A DNA stretch of 64,000 bases from Pedobacter psychrotolerans (GCF_004340665.1 NZ_SLWO01000001.1:97317-161316); one strand, 5' to 3'; counted from the stretch's first letter, positions 25,329 to 38,251 are shown. Translations and numbers: made by a program. Notes: generated by a model not told the origin, from the letters alone.

Positions 25329-26771
25329 ATGAAAAATCAAAACATTTTATTTGCAACAGCCATTACGCTGTTTGTAATGAGTAGTTCTTGCAAAAAGGAC
25401 AACCCAACTGAACCTACAACTCCTGAAACTAGCACGGCTGTTAAATTTTCTTCAAGCATTAATGGCCAGATCAAAACCAAAGCGCTTAATGATACCTGGG
25501 AAGCCAATGACGCTATTGGTGTTTTTATGAAAACGGGTACAGGTTTATCAAATGCTATTGCTGCAAATAAAAATTACAATACAACTGGCACTGGCGAATT
25601 CAAAGCATCATCTACTGATCAAACACTTTATTATCCTGAAAATGGAAGTACAGTTGATTTTGTTGCTTATTATCCATTTAAACAAAGTCTTGCAAATAAT
25701 ATTTATTCAGTTGATATCAATAACCAAAACACTCAAAGTGCTATTGATTTAATGTATTCAAATAATGCAACAGGATTAAGTAAAACCAGTACATTGGCTA
25801 ATCTGGTATTTACTCACCAATTATCTAAAATTGAATTTACAGTTAAAAATGGTACTGGCGTTACAGATTTGAATGGCCTTACGACCACTGTTGAAGGTTT
25901 AAATACAAAAGCAGATTTCGATTTAGCTACTGGTATTTTAAGCAATCAAAGTCAGACGAATGATGTAACCGCTAAAACTGCGATTAGAAATACTGCAGTT
26001 GTATCAGAGGTAATCGTGTTACCTGTGGCAGATGCTTCTGGCAAACAAATAACCTTTAGCTTGCCTGCCGGAAAATTCAAACTGACTTTGCCCGCAAATA
26101 CAAAATTTGAAAAGGGTAAAAAATACGCTTACGAAATAGAATTGAAAAATGGTGGAACGGCTACACCGGTAGCTGTAGCTTTGTCTGCAACCATCACCAA
26201 TTGGACTAATGTGCCATCAGGATCATATACTGTTGATCAGGATGTTGTAACTCCACCAGTTGCCACAGAAACTATTGTTTATACGGAGACTTTTGGAACA
26301 GGAACTATTCCATCTACAAAACCAAAAATTGCGACTTACACTAATTACGATAACAAAGCGCTAACATTTAGTGATACTTATGGAATTGCAGATTTAAGAA
26401 CAATTTCTAGCTATGGAGATGGTACCAATGCACATGTATGGTTACCTGCTACAAAAGATGCTTCTGTTGCTATTTCAGGTGTTAATCTTTCTGGATATAC
26501 TAAATTGAAAATTAAGTATGACTTAGCTGCTAACATTACAGGATCAACAGCTACTGGTAACCTGAATATCATTAAAGTAAAGGTAAACGGTGTTGATGTT
26601 GCGGTGAGCAGCCAGCCGATTGCAGGTACTCCGGATCAGAATAAATTTTACACCTTAGAAATTGCAGATATTGCAGCACAGGCTAATAACACCATTGAAT
26701 TCTATGGTACAGCTGCTACAAATACTTACGGTATCCGTTTGGATAATGTTGTGATTATTGGCGTGAAATAA
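25329..26771 (+). CDS. Fimbrillin-like lipoprotein with a beta-rich C-terminal module
   Basis: A 480-residue lipoprotein (MSSSCKK, Cys21). Its first 305 or so residues align by eye along their whole length with the preceding nuclease protein (roughly 60 percent identical: GQIKTKA, AIGVFMKTG, VDFVAYYPF, SNNATGLSKTST, FTHQLSKIE, KYAYEIELK). The last 165 residues are different: FGTGTIPSTKP, VAISGVNLSGYTKLKIKYDL, KVKVNGVDVAV and NTIEFYGTAATNTYGIRLDN, the pattern of a jelly-roll/carbohydrate-binding-like beta-sandwich. Cotranscribed with the nuclease gene; a terminator follows. Confidence 0.82.
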   Translation: MKNQNILFATAITLFVMSSSCKKDNPTEPTTPETSTAVKFSSSINGQIKTKALNDTWEANDAIGVFMKTGTGLSNAIAANKNYNTTGTGEFKASSTDQTLYYPENGSTVDFVAYYPFKQSLANNIYSVDINNQNTQSAIDLMYSNNATGLSKTSTLANLVFTHQLSKIEFTVKNGTGVTDLNGLTTTVEGLNTKADFDLATGILSNQSQTNDVTAKTAIRNTAVVSEVIVLPVADASGKQITFSLPAGKFKLTLPANTKFEKGKKYAYEIELKNGGTATPVAVALSATITNWTNVPSGSYTVDQDVVTPPVATETIVYTETFGTGTIPSTKPKIATYTNYDNKALTFSDTYGIADLRTISSYGDGTNAHVWLPATKDASVAISGVNLSGYTKLKIKYDLAANITGSTATGNLNIIKVKVNGVDVAVSSQPIAGTPDQNKFYTLEIADIAAQANNTIEFYGTAATNTYGIRLDNVVIIGVK

Positions 26772-26788
26772 TATAATTTAAAATAAAT

Positions 26789-26830
26789 AAAGAGCCCGTT
26801 TTGCATTTGCAAAAAACGGGCTCTTTGTTT
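26789..26830 (+). terminator. Intrinsic terminator after the fimbrillin pair
   Basis: A 14-bp perfect stem (AAAGAGCCCGTTTT / AAAACGGGCTCTTT) with a 10-nt loop, then TGTTTT. It lies 18 bp after the stop codon. Confidence 0.9.
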
Positions 26831-26894
26831 TATAATTAGTTTTGAAAGAATATGTTATTGAAATATTTATAATGATTTATGAAAATCTTCAAAT

Positions 26895-26926
26895 GAAAAA
26901 GCCCCGATATTTATCGAGGCTTTAAA
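26895..26926 (-). terminator. Intrinsic terminator after atpC
   Basis: Read on the minus strand AAAGCCTCGATA / TATCGGGGCTTT with one G-U pair and a short loop, followed by TT and an A/T-rich tail. It lies 15 bp after the atpC stop. Confidence 0.85.
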
Positions 26927-26941
26927 AATTAGCTCATTATT

Positions 26942-27187
26942 TTAAGCAATACCTTCTGCCAAAACAACAATTTTATTGTGGATGGCTTCTACTACACCGC
27001 CTTTAATAAAGAAACGTTGTTCATCAGTTTTACCTGCTTTTATAATAACTTCTCCATCTTCCAAAGTTGAGATGATTGGCGCATGATCTTTTAAAATCTG
27101 AAAAGAACCTAAAGTACCTGGAACCGTAACGGCTGTTACTTCACCTTCGAAGACTTTTTTATCTGGAGTTAATATTTCTAAATTCAT
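26942..27187 (-). CDS. atpC: ATP synthase epsilon subunit, short form
   Basis: An 81-residue epsilon subunit of F1 that consists of the N-terminal beta-sandwich only (MNLEILTPDKKVFEGEVTAV, GSFQILKDHAPIIS, FFIKGGVVEA); the C-terminal helical hairpin that inhibits ATPase in other bacteria is absent, as is common in Bacteroidota. The start is ATG 27187; the in-frame extension upstream is a heptamer repeat. It follows atpD after an 85-bp gap, and the remaining atp genes are not in the window. Confidence 0.93.
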   Translation of the reverse strand: MNLEILTPDKKVFEGEVTAVTVPGTLGSFQILKDHAPIISTLEDGEVIIKAGKTDEQRFFIKGGVVEAIHNKIVVLAEGIA

Positions 27188-27192
27188 TCTTA

Positions 27193-28853
<1,661 letters not shown>

Positions 28854-28935
28854 TTATTATTAGTAAATTTTAAATATATATTGGAAATTTTTCCAACAGG
28901 GTTTTAATCGTAATTTTAGCGCATCAAAAAATCAA

Positions 28936-29844
28936 ATGAAAACCATTTTAGTAACAGGAAGCAACGGTCTTTTAGGACAGAAAATCACTGAAAAAGTTTT
29001 AGCTGAGGGGAGTGTAAAGCTAATTGCAACTTCTAAAGGCCCAAACCGATATCCCATTGTTGATGATTACAAATATATCGAAATGGATATTCTTGATTAT
29101 GCCTTGGTTAAAGAGGTTATCTCAACACATCGGCCTGATGCTATTGTTCATACTGCTGCAATGACTAATGTTGATACCAGTGAAGAAAATAAGGAATTGT
29201 GTTATGCATTAAATGTGAAGGCCACACAAAATCTCGTATCGCTTTGTGAAGAATACCAAATTCATTTTATACATTTAAGTACCGATTTTATTTTTGATGG
29301 TATTTATGGGCCATATGCTGAGGAAGATGCACCAAATCCATTAAGTTATTATGGAGAAACGAAGCTGCTTGCTGAGCTCGCTGTGAAAGAATCAAAAGCA
29401 AATTGGGTAATTTTACGAACAATACTTGTATATGGCATAACCAAAGATATGAGTCGAAGTAATATTGTGCTTTGGGCTAAAGGTGCTTTAGAAAAAGGGT
29501 TACCGATTAATGCCGTGAACGATCAGTGGAGGATGCCTACATTAGCAGAAGACTTAGCTGATGCCTGTCTTCTGGCGGTTCAAAATAATGCTCAGGGGGT
29601 ATATCATATTTCTGGTAAAGATGATATGAGTATTGTAGAAATAGTAAGAAAAGTTGCCGATTATTGGTTGCTGGACAAAGCACTAATTTCTGAAATTAGT
29701 TCAGAAAATTTAAAGCAAAATGCAAAACGACCAGCTAGAACAGGGTTTATTTTAGATAAGGCGATGAAAGATTTAAAATACCATCCGCATAGCTTTGAAG
29801 TTGGGTTGAAAATTTTAGATGAACAGATGAAGAAAAATAATTAG
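28936..29844 (+). CDS. RmlD-like NAD(P)-dependent reductase
   Basis: A 302-residue extended short-chain dehydrogenase. It has the Rossmann motif TGSNGLLGQ at residues 8-16, the active-site Tyr-Lys pair in YYGETK, and STDFIFDG as in dTDP-4-dehydrorhamnose reductases. It stands alone, with no rml or polysaccharide genes beside it, so the substrate may differ from dTDP-sugar. The gene is divergent from atpDC. Confidence 0.85.
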   Translation: MKTILVTGSNGLLGQKITEKVLAEGSVKLIATSKGPNRYPIVDDYKYIEMDILDYALVKEVISTHRPDAIVHTAAMTNVDTSEENKELCYALNVKATQNLVSLCEEYQIHFIHLSTDFIFDGIYGPYAEEDAPNPLSYYGETKLLAELAVKESKANWVILRTILVYGITKDMSRSNIVLWAKGALEKGLPINAVNDQWRMPTLAEDLADACLLAVQNNAQGVYHISGKDDMSIVEIVRKVADYWLLDKALISEISSENLKQNAKRPARTGFILDKAMKDLKYHPHSFEVGLKILDEQMKKNN

Positions 29845-29909
29845 TTCACTTGTCATTAATTCATTAAGCAAGCTTAAAAATAACAAATTTTAAAATAAAA
29901 CAATTAAAT

Positions 29910-30374
29910 ATGTCACTACAAATAGGCGATCAGGCCCCGGATTTTAAATTATTTAGTTCTGATTTATCGGAAGTTTCGTTAGCAGCTTTTAAAGGGAAAA
30001 AGGTTATCATTCATTTCTTTCCAATGGCTTTCACCGGAACTTGTACAGAGCAACTGTGTGCCATGAGAGATAACTTCAGCTTTTATGAGGGTATTGATGC
30101 GCAAGTATTAGGTATTTCTGTTGACTCGCCATTTTCTCTAGCCAAATTTAAAGAAGTACAAAATTATCAGTTTCCATTATTGTCTGATTTCAATAAAGAA
30201 GTATCGGAAGCATATGATGCCTTTTACCCAGAATTTGTGTTTGGATTGAAAGGTGTATCTAAAAGAGCAGCTTTTGTGATTGATGAGGAAGGAAAAATCG
30301 TTTATGCAGAAGTTTTAGAAGATGCTGGTAAATTGCCTGATTTTAAAGCTATTAATGATGCTTTAAAAGCTTAA
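29910..30374 (+). CDS. Peroxiredoxin, PrxQ/BCP-like
   Basis: A 154-residue thioredoxin-fold peroxidase. The peroxidatic Cys45 lies in the PxxxTxxC motif (FFPMAFTGTCTEQLC), and Cys50, five residues on in the same helix, is placed exactly like the resolving Cys of BCP/PrxQ enzymes. It reduces hydrogen peroxide or organic peroxides with thioredoxin-type partners. It follows the RmlD-like gene after 65 bp. The AhpE-like 1-Cys class is the alternative. Confidence 0.88.
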   Translation: MSLQIGDQAPDFKLFSSDLSEVSLAAFKGKKVIIHFFPMAFTGTCTEQLCAMRDNFSFYEGIDAQVLGISVDSPFSLAKFKEVQNYQFPLLSDFNKEVSEAYDAFYPEFVFGLKGVSKRAAFVIDEEGKIVYAEVLEDAGKLPDFKAINDALKA

Positions 30375-30419
30375 TAATAGAGTTTCCAGATATAATTTGA
30401 GATTTTTTTTGAAAATTAA

Positions 30420-30450
30420 TTGGAAATTAAAATCTCAAATTATACCTTTG
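30420..30450 (+). promoter_or_regulatory. Promoter of the tRNA-Arg gene
   Basis: TTG (30420-30422), exactly 20 nt, then TACCTTTG (30443-30450): a complete match to the Bacteroidota promoter pattern. The expected start lies about 15-20 nt before the mature tRNA. Confidence 0.8.
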
Positions 30451-30474
30451 CAGTCCGTTAACGATACGGAAAAC

Positions 30475-30548
30475 GCATTTGTAGCTCAATTGGATAGAGC
30501 ATCTCACTACGGATGAGAAGGTTTGGGGTTCGAATCCCTACAAGTGCA
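30475..30548 (+). tRNA. tRNA-Arg (anticodon ACG)
   Basis: The cloverleaf folds by hand: acceptor GCATTTG / CAAGTGC (one G-T pair), D stem GCTC / GAGC, anticodon stem TCTCA / TGAGA with loop CTACGGA (anticodon ACG), and a T arm with TTCGAAT. The discriminator base is A; CCA is not encoded. A promoter precedes it and a terminator follows, so it is a stand-alone unit. Confidence 0.95.
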
Positions 30549-30552
30549 CAGA

Positions 30553-30584
30553 AGAGGATTTCAATTTGAAATCCTCTTTTTTTG
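30553..30584 (+). terminator. Intrinsic terminator of the tRNA gene
   Basis: An 11-bp perfect stem AGAGGATTTCA / TGAAATCCTCT with a 3-nt loop, followed by six more T. Confidence 0.92.
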
Positions 30585-30973
30585 TTTAAAATCCATATTT
30601 TTCTGCTCTATTAACATTTGAGATATTCTTTAAAGAAAAAGAAGAGGCTTTTAATTTTTGATATGATGTTGCAATAATATTTATTTAACATCAAGTATAA
30701 TTTAGTCTCATTTTTAAGGGATAGTTCACTAAAACAACGTGAAAATTCTCTTGATGCCAAAAGGTATGATATGAAATTTCAATAATTCATTAAAATAATT
30801 TAGATAGAATTTAAACTATTGGGTTTTTAAATAAATTTTGAATAATAAATACCATCTAAATTAATAATTATATATTTGCAGCCTTGAAAGGCAATACTTT
30901 ATATTTCACTTTCATGTTGTATAGCCATAGGAATAAGGCTTTTTTATTTTTAAAGATAACCTAAACCACGTTA
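30585..30973 (+). promoter_or_regulatory. Noncoding region with the likely adk promoter and leader hairpins
   Basis: TATATTTG at 30871-30878 is a full -7 element, giving a leader of about 90 nt for adk; no proper TTG partner is seen. In that leader AGCCTT (30880-30885) could pair with AAGGCT near 30937-30942, competing with a weak hairpin AGCC...GGCT that is followed by TTTTTT. Nothing else is visible in the A/T-rich remainder. Confidence 0.4.
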
Positions 30974-31543
30974 ATGCTTAATTTAGTTCTCTTTGGCCCT
31001 CCAGGGGCGGGTAAAGGCACCCAATCTGAAAAACTGATTGCAAAATATCAGTTAGTACATGTTTCAACAGGCGATCTTTTTAGAGCACACGTAAAAGGAG
31101 AAACAGAATTAGGAAAAAAAGTTAGCCAATTGTTAGCTGATGGCGAATTGGTTCCTGATGCGATAACAATAGCCATGCTTGAAGAAGAAGTGGATAAAAA
31201 TCCTGATGCAAAAGGATTTGTATTTGATGGATTTCCCCGCACTGTTCCACAAGCAAAAGAACTTGATTTATTTTTGGAGCGTAAAGGAAGCAATATTGCT
31301 GGTGTTATTGCTTTAGATGTTGATCAGGTAGAATTAACTAAACGCATTGCAGAACGCCATAAAGTAAGTGGCAGGCCTGATGATGATGCAGAAAAATTAA
31401 AAAAACGGATTTCAGAATATTTTGATAAAACCATTCATGTGTTACCTTATTATGAGGAGCAGGGAAAGTTAAAAAAAGTAAATGGAATTGGTGATATAGA
31501 ACAAGTTTATAGTGATCTTTGCGCAGTAATTGATCAGTTCTAA
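30974..31543 (+). CDS. adk: Adenylate kinase
   Basis: Catalyses ATP + AMP to 2 ADP. Walker A FGPPGAGKGTQ at residues 7-17, the AMP site VSTGDLFRAH and FDGFPRTVPQAK, and a short LID (GRPDDDAEK) without the zinc Cys residues. At 189 residues this is the short-LID type. It is followed by a strong terminator and then obgE, the usual Bacteroidota neighbour. Confidence 0.97.
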   Translation: MLNLVLFGPPGAGKGTQSEKLIAKYQLVHVSTGDLFRAHVKGETELGKKVSQLLADGELVPDAITIAMLEEEVDKNPDAKGFVFDGFPRTVPQAKELDLFLERKGSNIAGVIALDVDQVELTKRIAERHKVSGRPDDDAEKLKKRISEYFDKTIHVLPYYEEQGKLKKVNGIGDIEQVYSDLCAVIDQF

Positions 31544-31565
31544 ATAATTAAATTTTAAAATATAA

Positions 31566-31612
31566 CATCCGCAAAAAAAGCATTAGTTGTTTTTTGCGGA
31601 TGTTTGTTTTTT
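31566..31612 (+). terminator. Intrinsic terminator after adk
   Basis: A 14-bp perfect stem ACATCCGCAAAAAA / TTTTTTGCGGATGT around a 10-nt loop, then TTGTTTTTT. It separates adk from obgE. Confidence 0.9.
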
Positions 31613-31711
31613 AGCGATTTTTGTAATTCAAAGTCGCAAGTGTAAAAAATACAGTAACAGTTCATCGGCGGTTTTTAAATTTTAAGTCGCCATTTTAAAT
31701 CGTAAATCATT

Positions 31712-32707
31712 ATGTCTCAGGGTTCAAATTTCGTAGATTATGTAAAAATTTGTTGCCGTTCTGGTAAGGGCGGCGCAGGTTCAGCACATTTACATCGTGA
31801 TATTTTAACATCAATGGGCGGTCCGGATGGCGGCGATGGTGGTCGTGGTGGACATATTACCGTGGTAGGGAATAGCAATATCTGGACATTATTACATTTA
31901 AAATATCGCAAACATATTATTGCTGAAGATGGCTTAGCCGGAGGAAGTTCTCATAAGTTCGGCCGGCAGGGTAAAGATGAAATTCTGGAAGTTCCACTTG
32001 GAACGATTGCTAAAGATGCAGAAACAGGCGAAGTGCTTTTCGAAATCACAAAGCATGGCGAAACAAAAATTTTAACTGCTGGTGGTAGAGGTGGCCTAGG
32101 TAATGCACACTTCAAAAACTCTGTTCAGCAAACACCTCGATTTGCACAACCTGGCGAGCAAGGTAAAGAAGTTTGGAATATTCTTGAACTGAAGGTTTTA
32201 GCCGATGTGGGTTTGGTTGGTTTTCCAAATGCGGGTAAATCTACTTTGTTGTCTGTAGTTTCTGCAGCCAAGCCTGAAATTGCCGATTATCCTTTTACTA
32301 CTATTGTACCAAACCTTGGAATTGTAAGTTACCGTGGTGGTAAGTCTTTTGTCATGGCTGATATTCCTGGGATTATTGAGGGAGCATCAAAAGGAAAAGG
32401 CTTAGGATACCGTTTCTTACGTCATATTGAACGTAATTCTGTATTGTTATTTATGGTTCCGGCTGATACGAGTAGATCTATTAAAGAGGAATACGAAATT
32501 TTGAAGCGAGAACTGGAATCATATAATCCTGAATTGATGCAGAAACCACATATCTTGGCCATCACCAAATCTGATATGTTAGATGAGGAATTAATGAATG
32601 AAATAAAGCAGGATTTGCCCAATATTCCATCGATTTTTATTTCATCAGTTGCAGAAAAAAATATATTGGAGCTGAAAGATTTGCTGTGGAAAGCTATAGA
32701 CGCTTAA
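31712..32707 (+). CDS. obgE: GTPase Obg (ribosome assembly)
   Basis: Glycine-rich Obg domain at residues 1-160 ([14 protein letters not shown]), then the G domain with G1 [10 protein letters not shown], switch region [11 protein letters not shown]3 DIPGIIEGA and G4 TKSD. Obg acts in 50S subunit assembly and growth control. At 331 residues it has no extra C-terminal OCT domain. It converges with ydcF with no bases between the two stop codons and no terminator in the gap. Confidence 0.96.
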   Translation: MSQGSNFVDYVKICCRSGKGGAGSAHLHRDILTSMGGPDGGDGGRGGHITVVGNSNIWTLLHLKYRKHIIAEDGLAGGSSHKFGRQGKDEILEVPLGTIAKDAETGEVLFEITKHGETKILTAGGRGGLGNAHFKNSVQQTPRFAQPGEQGKEVWNILELKVLADVGLVGFPNAGKSTLLSVVSAAKPEIADYPFTTIVPNLGIVSYRGGKSFVMADIPGIIEGASKGKGLGYRFLRHIERNSVLLFMVPADTSRSIKEEYEILKRELESYNPELMQKPHILAITKSDMLDEELMNEIKQDLPNIPSIFISSVAEKNILELKDLLWKAIDA

Positions 32708-33448
32708 TTAACTTCTGGCATAATCTACCGCGCAACCTACCCATTCTTTTAAAAGGATATCCCAATTTGAAAATGCTGCTGCATCTGGGATTATAAAATC
32801 AGGCAGGTCATAATCGGTTTTACCAATAAAATTGGTAGGATAGTAATCTATCTTATTATCTGAAAGTTTATTGAAAATCAGCTTAGTCCTTGGGATGTGC
32901 CAGGCGCTCGTAATCACCAGTATTTTCGCATTTGGCTGGTATTTTTTAATTAAAGCGAGACTGTATTTAGCGTTTTCAACTGTATTTCTACTTCGATTTT
33001 CAATCAGGATAGCAGAATCCGGAATATTCATTTGTTTTAAAAATCCGAGAGTTAAATCTGCTTCTTTAACGGTGGTATCTAAAAGATTTGCACTTCCGCT
33101 ACTAATTAAAATTTTTTGAATATTTCCCGACTTAAATAATCTCAATGCCTGAAAAAGCCTGTCACCACTAGCTCCAAGGGCAATCTGATTGATGCGTTTG
33201 TTGTAAGATGAATAACCTCCTAAAACAATACCTACATTATAATTTTGCTTTTTTGGATAAGCAGCTTCATAGATATTTGATACCTTACCTACAATAAAAT
33301 TATTAGAAAAGAAGAAGAATAACACAATGCCTGTAATCAGTAATTGTCTTTTTCTTTTTTTTGCGAAACATGAGAAAATTAAGATTGCAAAGACCCAAAC
33401 TAAAGGTCTTAAGAAAAATATAAAAAGTTTAGAAAAAATAAAAATCAT
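32708..33448 (-). CDS. YdcF/SanA-like DUF218 membrane protein
   Basis: A 246-residue protein with two N-terminal membrane helices (residues about 5-28 and 36-52) and a DUF218 domain (VGIVLGGYSSYNKR, then ISSGSANLLDTTVKEAD, NTVENAKYSLALIKKY and VITSAWHIPRTKLIF). The family is implicated in envelope processes such as vancomycin sensitivity in E. coli SanA; its enzymatic role is not settled. The proposed ATG lies in the 3' arm of a long hairpin, which could limit initiation or act as terminator for the upstream gene. Confidence 0.88.
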   Translation of the reverse strand: MIFIFSKLFIFFLRPLVWVFAILIFSCFAKKRKRQLLITGIVLFFFFSNNFIVGKVSNIYEAAYPKKQNYNVGIVLGGYSSYNKRINQIALGASGDRLFQALRLFKSGNIQKILISSGSANLLDTTVKEADLTLGFLKQMNIPDSAILIENRSRNTVENAKYSLALIKKYQPNAKILVITSAWHIPRTKLIFNKLSDNKIDYYPTNFIGKTDYDLPDFIIPDAAAFSNWDILLKEWVGCAVDYARS

Positions 33449-33487
33449 AGATAAGGCTTATTATCGCCTAAAACTATGATTTTTATT
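33437..33487 (-). terminator. Hairpin between ytxH-like gene and ydcF-like gene
   Basis: A perfect 14-bp stem (AATAAAAATCATAG / CTATGATTTTTATT) encloses a nested AGGC / GCCT hairpin. On the minus strand its 3' arm is T-rich and continues as TTTT, so it can end the ytxH-like transcript. The ydcF-like ATG is inside this arm. Confidence 0.75.
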
Positions 33488-33505
33488 TTAATCAAATATG
33501 AAATG

Positions 33506-33871
33506 TTATCCTTGTCCTTCTTGAACCTGGGTATTATCATGTGCATTTTCCAGCAACTCTTTAATATCAGATTTTGGCTTCTTTTGTATGGTTTGCTTAA
33601 AGTGAGGAACTTCATGTTCAACAATATCTTCTTCGATAGCTTCTACACCAAATACTTTTTCCTTTAATAAATTATACTTGTCTTGAAAACCATAGCGCAA
33701 ATTTTTTGCACCACCCGCAATTTTTCCTCTTGTTCCTGCTCCGCTATCTGGTGCGAATAAAATACTTACAATAGCTCCAGCCGCTAAGCCAGCAACTAGT
33801 GCCAGCGCAACTTGGGCGTTATTATTTGATTTATGATCTAAATATTTTCCAATTAACTTTCTGTATTTCAT
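33506..33871 (-). CDS. YtxH-domain general stress-type protein
   Basis: A 121-residue protein with one membrane segment (residues about 18-36, VALALVAGLAAGAIVSILF) directly followed by APDSGAGTRGKI, the hallmark of YtxH/gas-vesicle-associated family proteins, then an acidic tail. These small membrane proteins are often induced by stress; the biochemical role is unknown. I start at ATG 33871 (MKYRKLIGK); nine codons further upstream in frame look nonconserved. Confidence 0.85.
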   Translation of the reverse strand: MKYRKLIGKYLDHKSNNNAQVALALVAGLAAGAIVSILFAPDSGAGTRGKIAGGAKNLRYGFQDKYNLLKEKVFGVEAIEEDIVEHEVPHFKQTIQKKPKSDIKELLENAHDNTQVQEGQG

Positions 33872-33987
33872 AACTATGCGTTTTTTTAAAGTGAACAATT
33901 GCTACAGTATAATGTTTTGATAAATCTAAATCAGTCACGGAAAAACAGAATAAGTGGTAAGTTTAGCTTTCAAAACAAAAAAGACAA

Positions 33988-34368
33988 ATGGTAAAAGCAA
34001 CGATAAACAGAGAACATTATGCCTGTTCAGTAACGAATGGCTCACACGATATTGTGGTGGATGAGCCCTTTGATTTAGGTGGAACAAATAAAGGTTTTGC
34101 CCCAAAAGGATTATTAATGGCATCATTGGCCTCCTGCGTGGCCATTACGCTAAGAATGTATGCCGATCGAAAAGAATGGCCTATAGAAAAAATAGAAGTA
34201 GTAGTAAATATAGATACTGAGAATGGTGAAACTGTATTTTTAGAGGAAATAACCTGTACCGGGCCCTTAACTGATGAACATAAAATGCGACTTGAAGACA
34301 TTGCTTCCAAATGTCCGGTGAGTAAAATGCTAACTGTTGGTCATGAGGTAAGATCAAAGGTACTTTAA
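33988..34368 (+). CDS. OsmC-family protein
   Basis: A 126-residue OsmC/Ohr-fold protein. The two conserved reactive cysteines are in LASCVAITLRM and in ASKCPVSKML; GTNKGFAPKGLLMASLASC is typical of the YhfA-like branch. OsmC proteins reduce organic peroxides, but the YhfA branch has less clear function. It stands alone between the ytxH-like gene (divergent) and the DUF2130 gene. Confidence 0.88.
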   Translation: MVKATINREHYACSVTNGSHDIVVDEPFDLGGTNKGFAPKGLLMASLASCVAITLRMYADRKEWPIEKIEVVVNIDTENGETVFLEEITCTGPLTDEHKMRLEDIASKCPVSKMLTVGHEVRSKVL

Positions 34369-34450
34369 AAAGGTGCAAAACTCATCTGCTCATTCCTGAA
34401 AAGCTTTAATATCTTTGTATAGCTTCAGCTCTTTCTGAAGAAAATTATTT

Positions 34451-35704
34451 ATGGCTACTGAAATTAAATGTCCGAGTTGTGCCCATGTTTTTCCAATGGA
34501 AGAAGCTATGGCCGAAGATTATAAAAAGGAACTGCGTGAGAAAATGGTCACTTTTACCAAACAAAAGGACGAGGAATTTCAGCGTAAGCTTGCTGCAATG
34601 GAGAATGAAAAGCAACTCCAACAAAAAGCTTTTGACTTAAAACTTGCTGAAGAAAAAACCAAATTGAAGGATGATTTGGAAGGCAATCTTCGTAAAAGCA
34701 TTGCAGCTGACTTTGAAACTAAATTACAAATGCTGGAAGGTAATGCTAAGGATAATGAAGAGAAGTTAAAGTTGGCAAGAGAAAAAGAACTGGAGTTTTT
34801 ACGTCGCGAGCAAAGCCTGAAGCTGAAAGAAGAGGAGATGGAGTTGGCTTTTCAACGTAAAATGCAGGAGCAACGTAATGAACTGGTGGAACAGATTCGC
34901 AAGCAGGAGGCTGAAAAAAATAGCATTAAAGATACCGAACACCAGCTGCGTTTAAGGGAACTGGAAAAACAACTCGATGATCAGAAAAAGCTAGCGGAAG
35001 AAATGAAGCGCAAAGCCGAGCAGGGCAGTATGCAGTTGCAAGGCGAAGTACAGGAATTGATTCTGGAAGAACTTCTTCGTAGCAATTTCCCATTCGATTT
35101 AATTGAGGAGGTTGGTAAAGGCGTGCGGGGAGCAGACTGCGTTCAGGTGGTGCGTAACCAGTTTGGCCAGGAGTGTGGCAAAATTATTTATGAAAGTAAA
35201 CGAACAAAGGATTTTGGTGGAGACTGGATTGAAAAATTGAAAAAAGACATGCGGAGTATGGGGGTTGATGTGGCGGTTATTGTCAGTCAGTGTTACCCAA
35301 AAGGTATGAGCAGTTTCGGCCAGCGTGATGGTGTATGGATTTGTTCTTTTGAGGAAGTTAATGCTGTAGCTTATGTGCTTCGCGATGGTATCTTGCGTTT
35401 ATCAACAGCTATAAAATCACAGGAGAACCGTGGAGATAAAATGCATATGCTATATGATTACCTTACCGGAGCAGAATTTTCGGAACAGTGGAAAGCCATT
35501 CGAGAAGGTTTTATGAGCATGAAACTTTCTATTCAGCGCGAACGTGATGCCATGGAACGTTTGTGGAAGGCCCGTGAGAAACAACTGGAAAAGGTATTGC
35601 TAAATGCCACACATATCCGTGGCTCTATTGAAGGTATTGCAGGAAATGACAGCATTCAATTGAGTTTAACAGATGACGATGATGAAACTTTGTTATTGGA
35701 TTAA
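34451..35704 (+). CDS. DUF2130 protein with coiled coil
   Basis: A 417-residue protein: an N-terminal CPSCAHVF half zinc-ribbon, a long charged coiled coil (residues about 20-195, rich in Glu, Lys and Gln) and a C-terminal DUF2130 domain. GADCVQVVRNQFGQECGKII followed by YESKRTKDF places an acidic residue and E-x-K like a PD-(D/E)XK nuclease site, so a nuclease fold is likely. The cellular role is unknown. Base composition is somewhat more G/C-rich than its flanks. Confidence 0.85.
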   Translation: MATEIKCPSCAHVFPMEEAMAEDYKKELREKMVTFTKQKDEEFQRKLAAMENEKQLQQKAFDLKLAEEKTKLKDDLEGNLRKSIAADFETKLQMLEGNAKDNEEKLKLAREKELEFLRREQSLKLKEEEMELAFQRKMQEQRNELVEQIRKQEAEKNSIKDTEHQLRLRELEKQLDDQKKLAEEMKRKAEQGSMQLQGEVQELILEELLRSNFPFDLIEEVGKGVRGADCVQVVRNQFGQECGKIIYESKRTKDFGGDWIEKLKKDMRSMGVDVAVIVSQCYPKGMSSFGQRDGVWICSFEEVNAVAYVLRDGILRLSTAIKSQENRGDKMHMLYDYLTGAEFSEQWKAIREGFMSMKLSIQRERDAMERLWKAREKQLEKVLLNATHIRGSIEGIAGNDSIQLSLTDDDDETLLLD

Positions 35705-38104
<2,400 letters not shown>

Positions 38105-38251
38105 AATAACAAGTTTAACCGTAAAGAAAGCGAGTATTGAGAATAAAGATAGGAGTAGCAAAACTTCGTGTTTTTTCTTTATTCTTTTTAACCTTTTCGT
38201 ACTTTGTGAAAAACTTAGCTTTCTTTGCGGTTTTAAGTATCAATAATTTAA

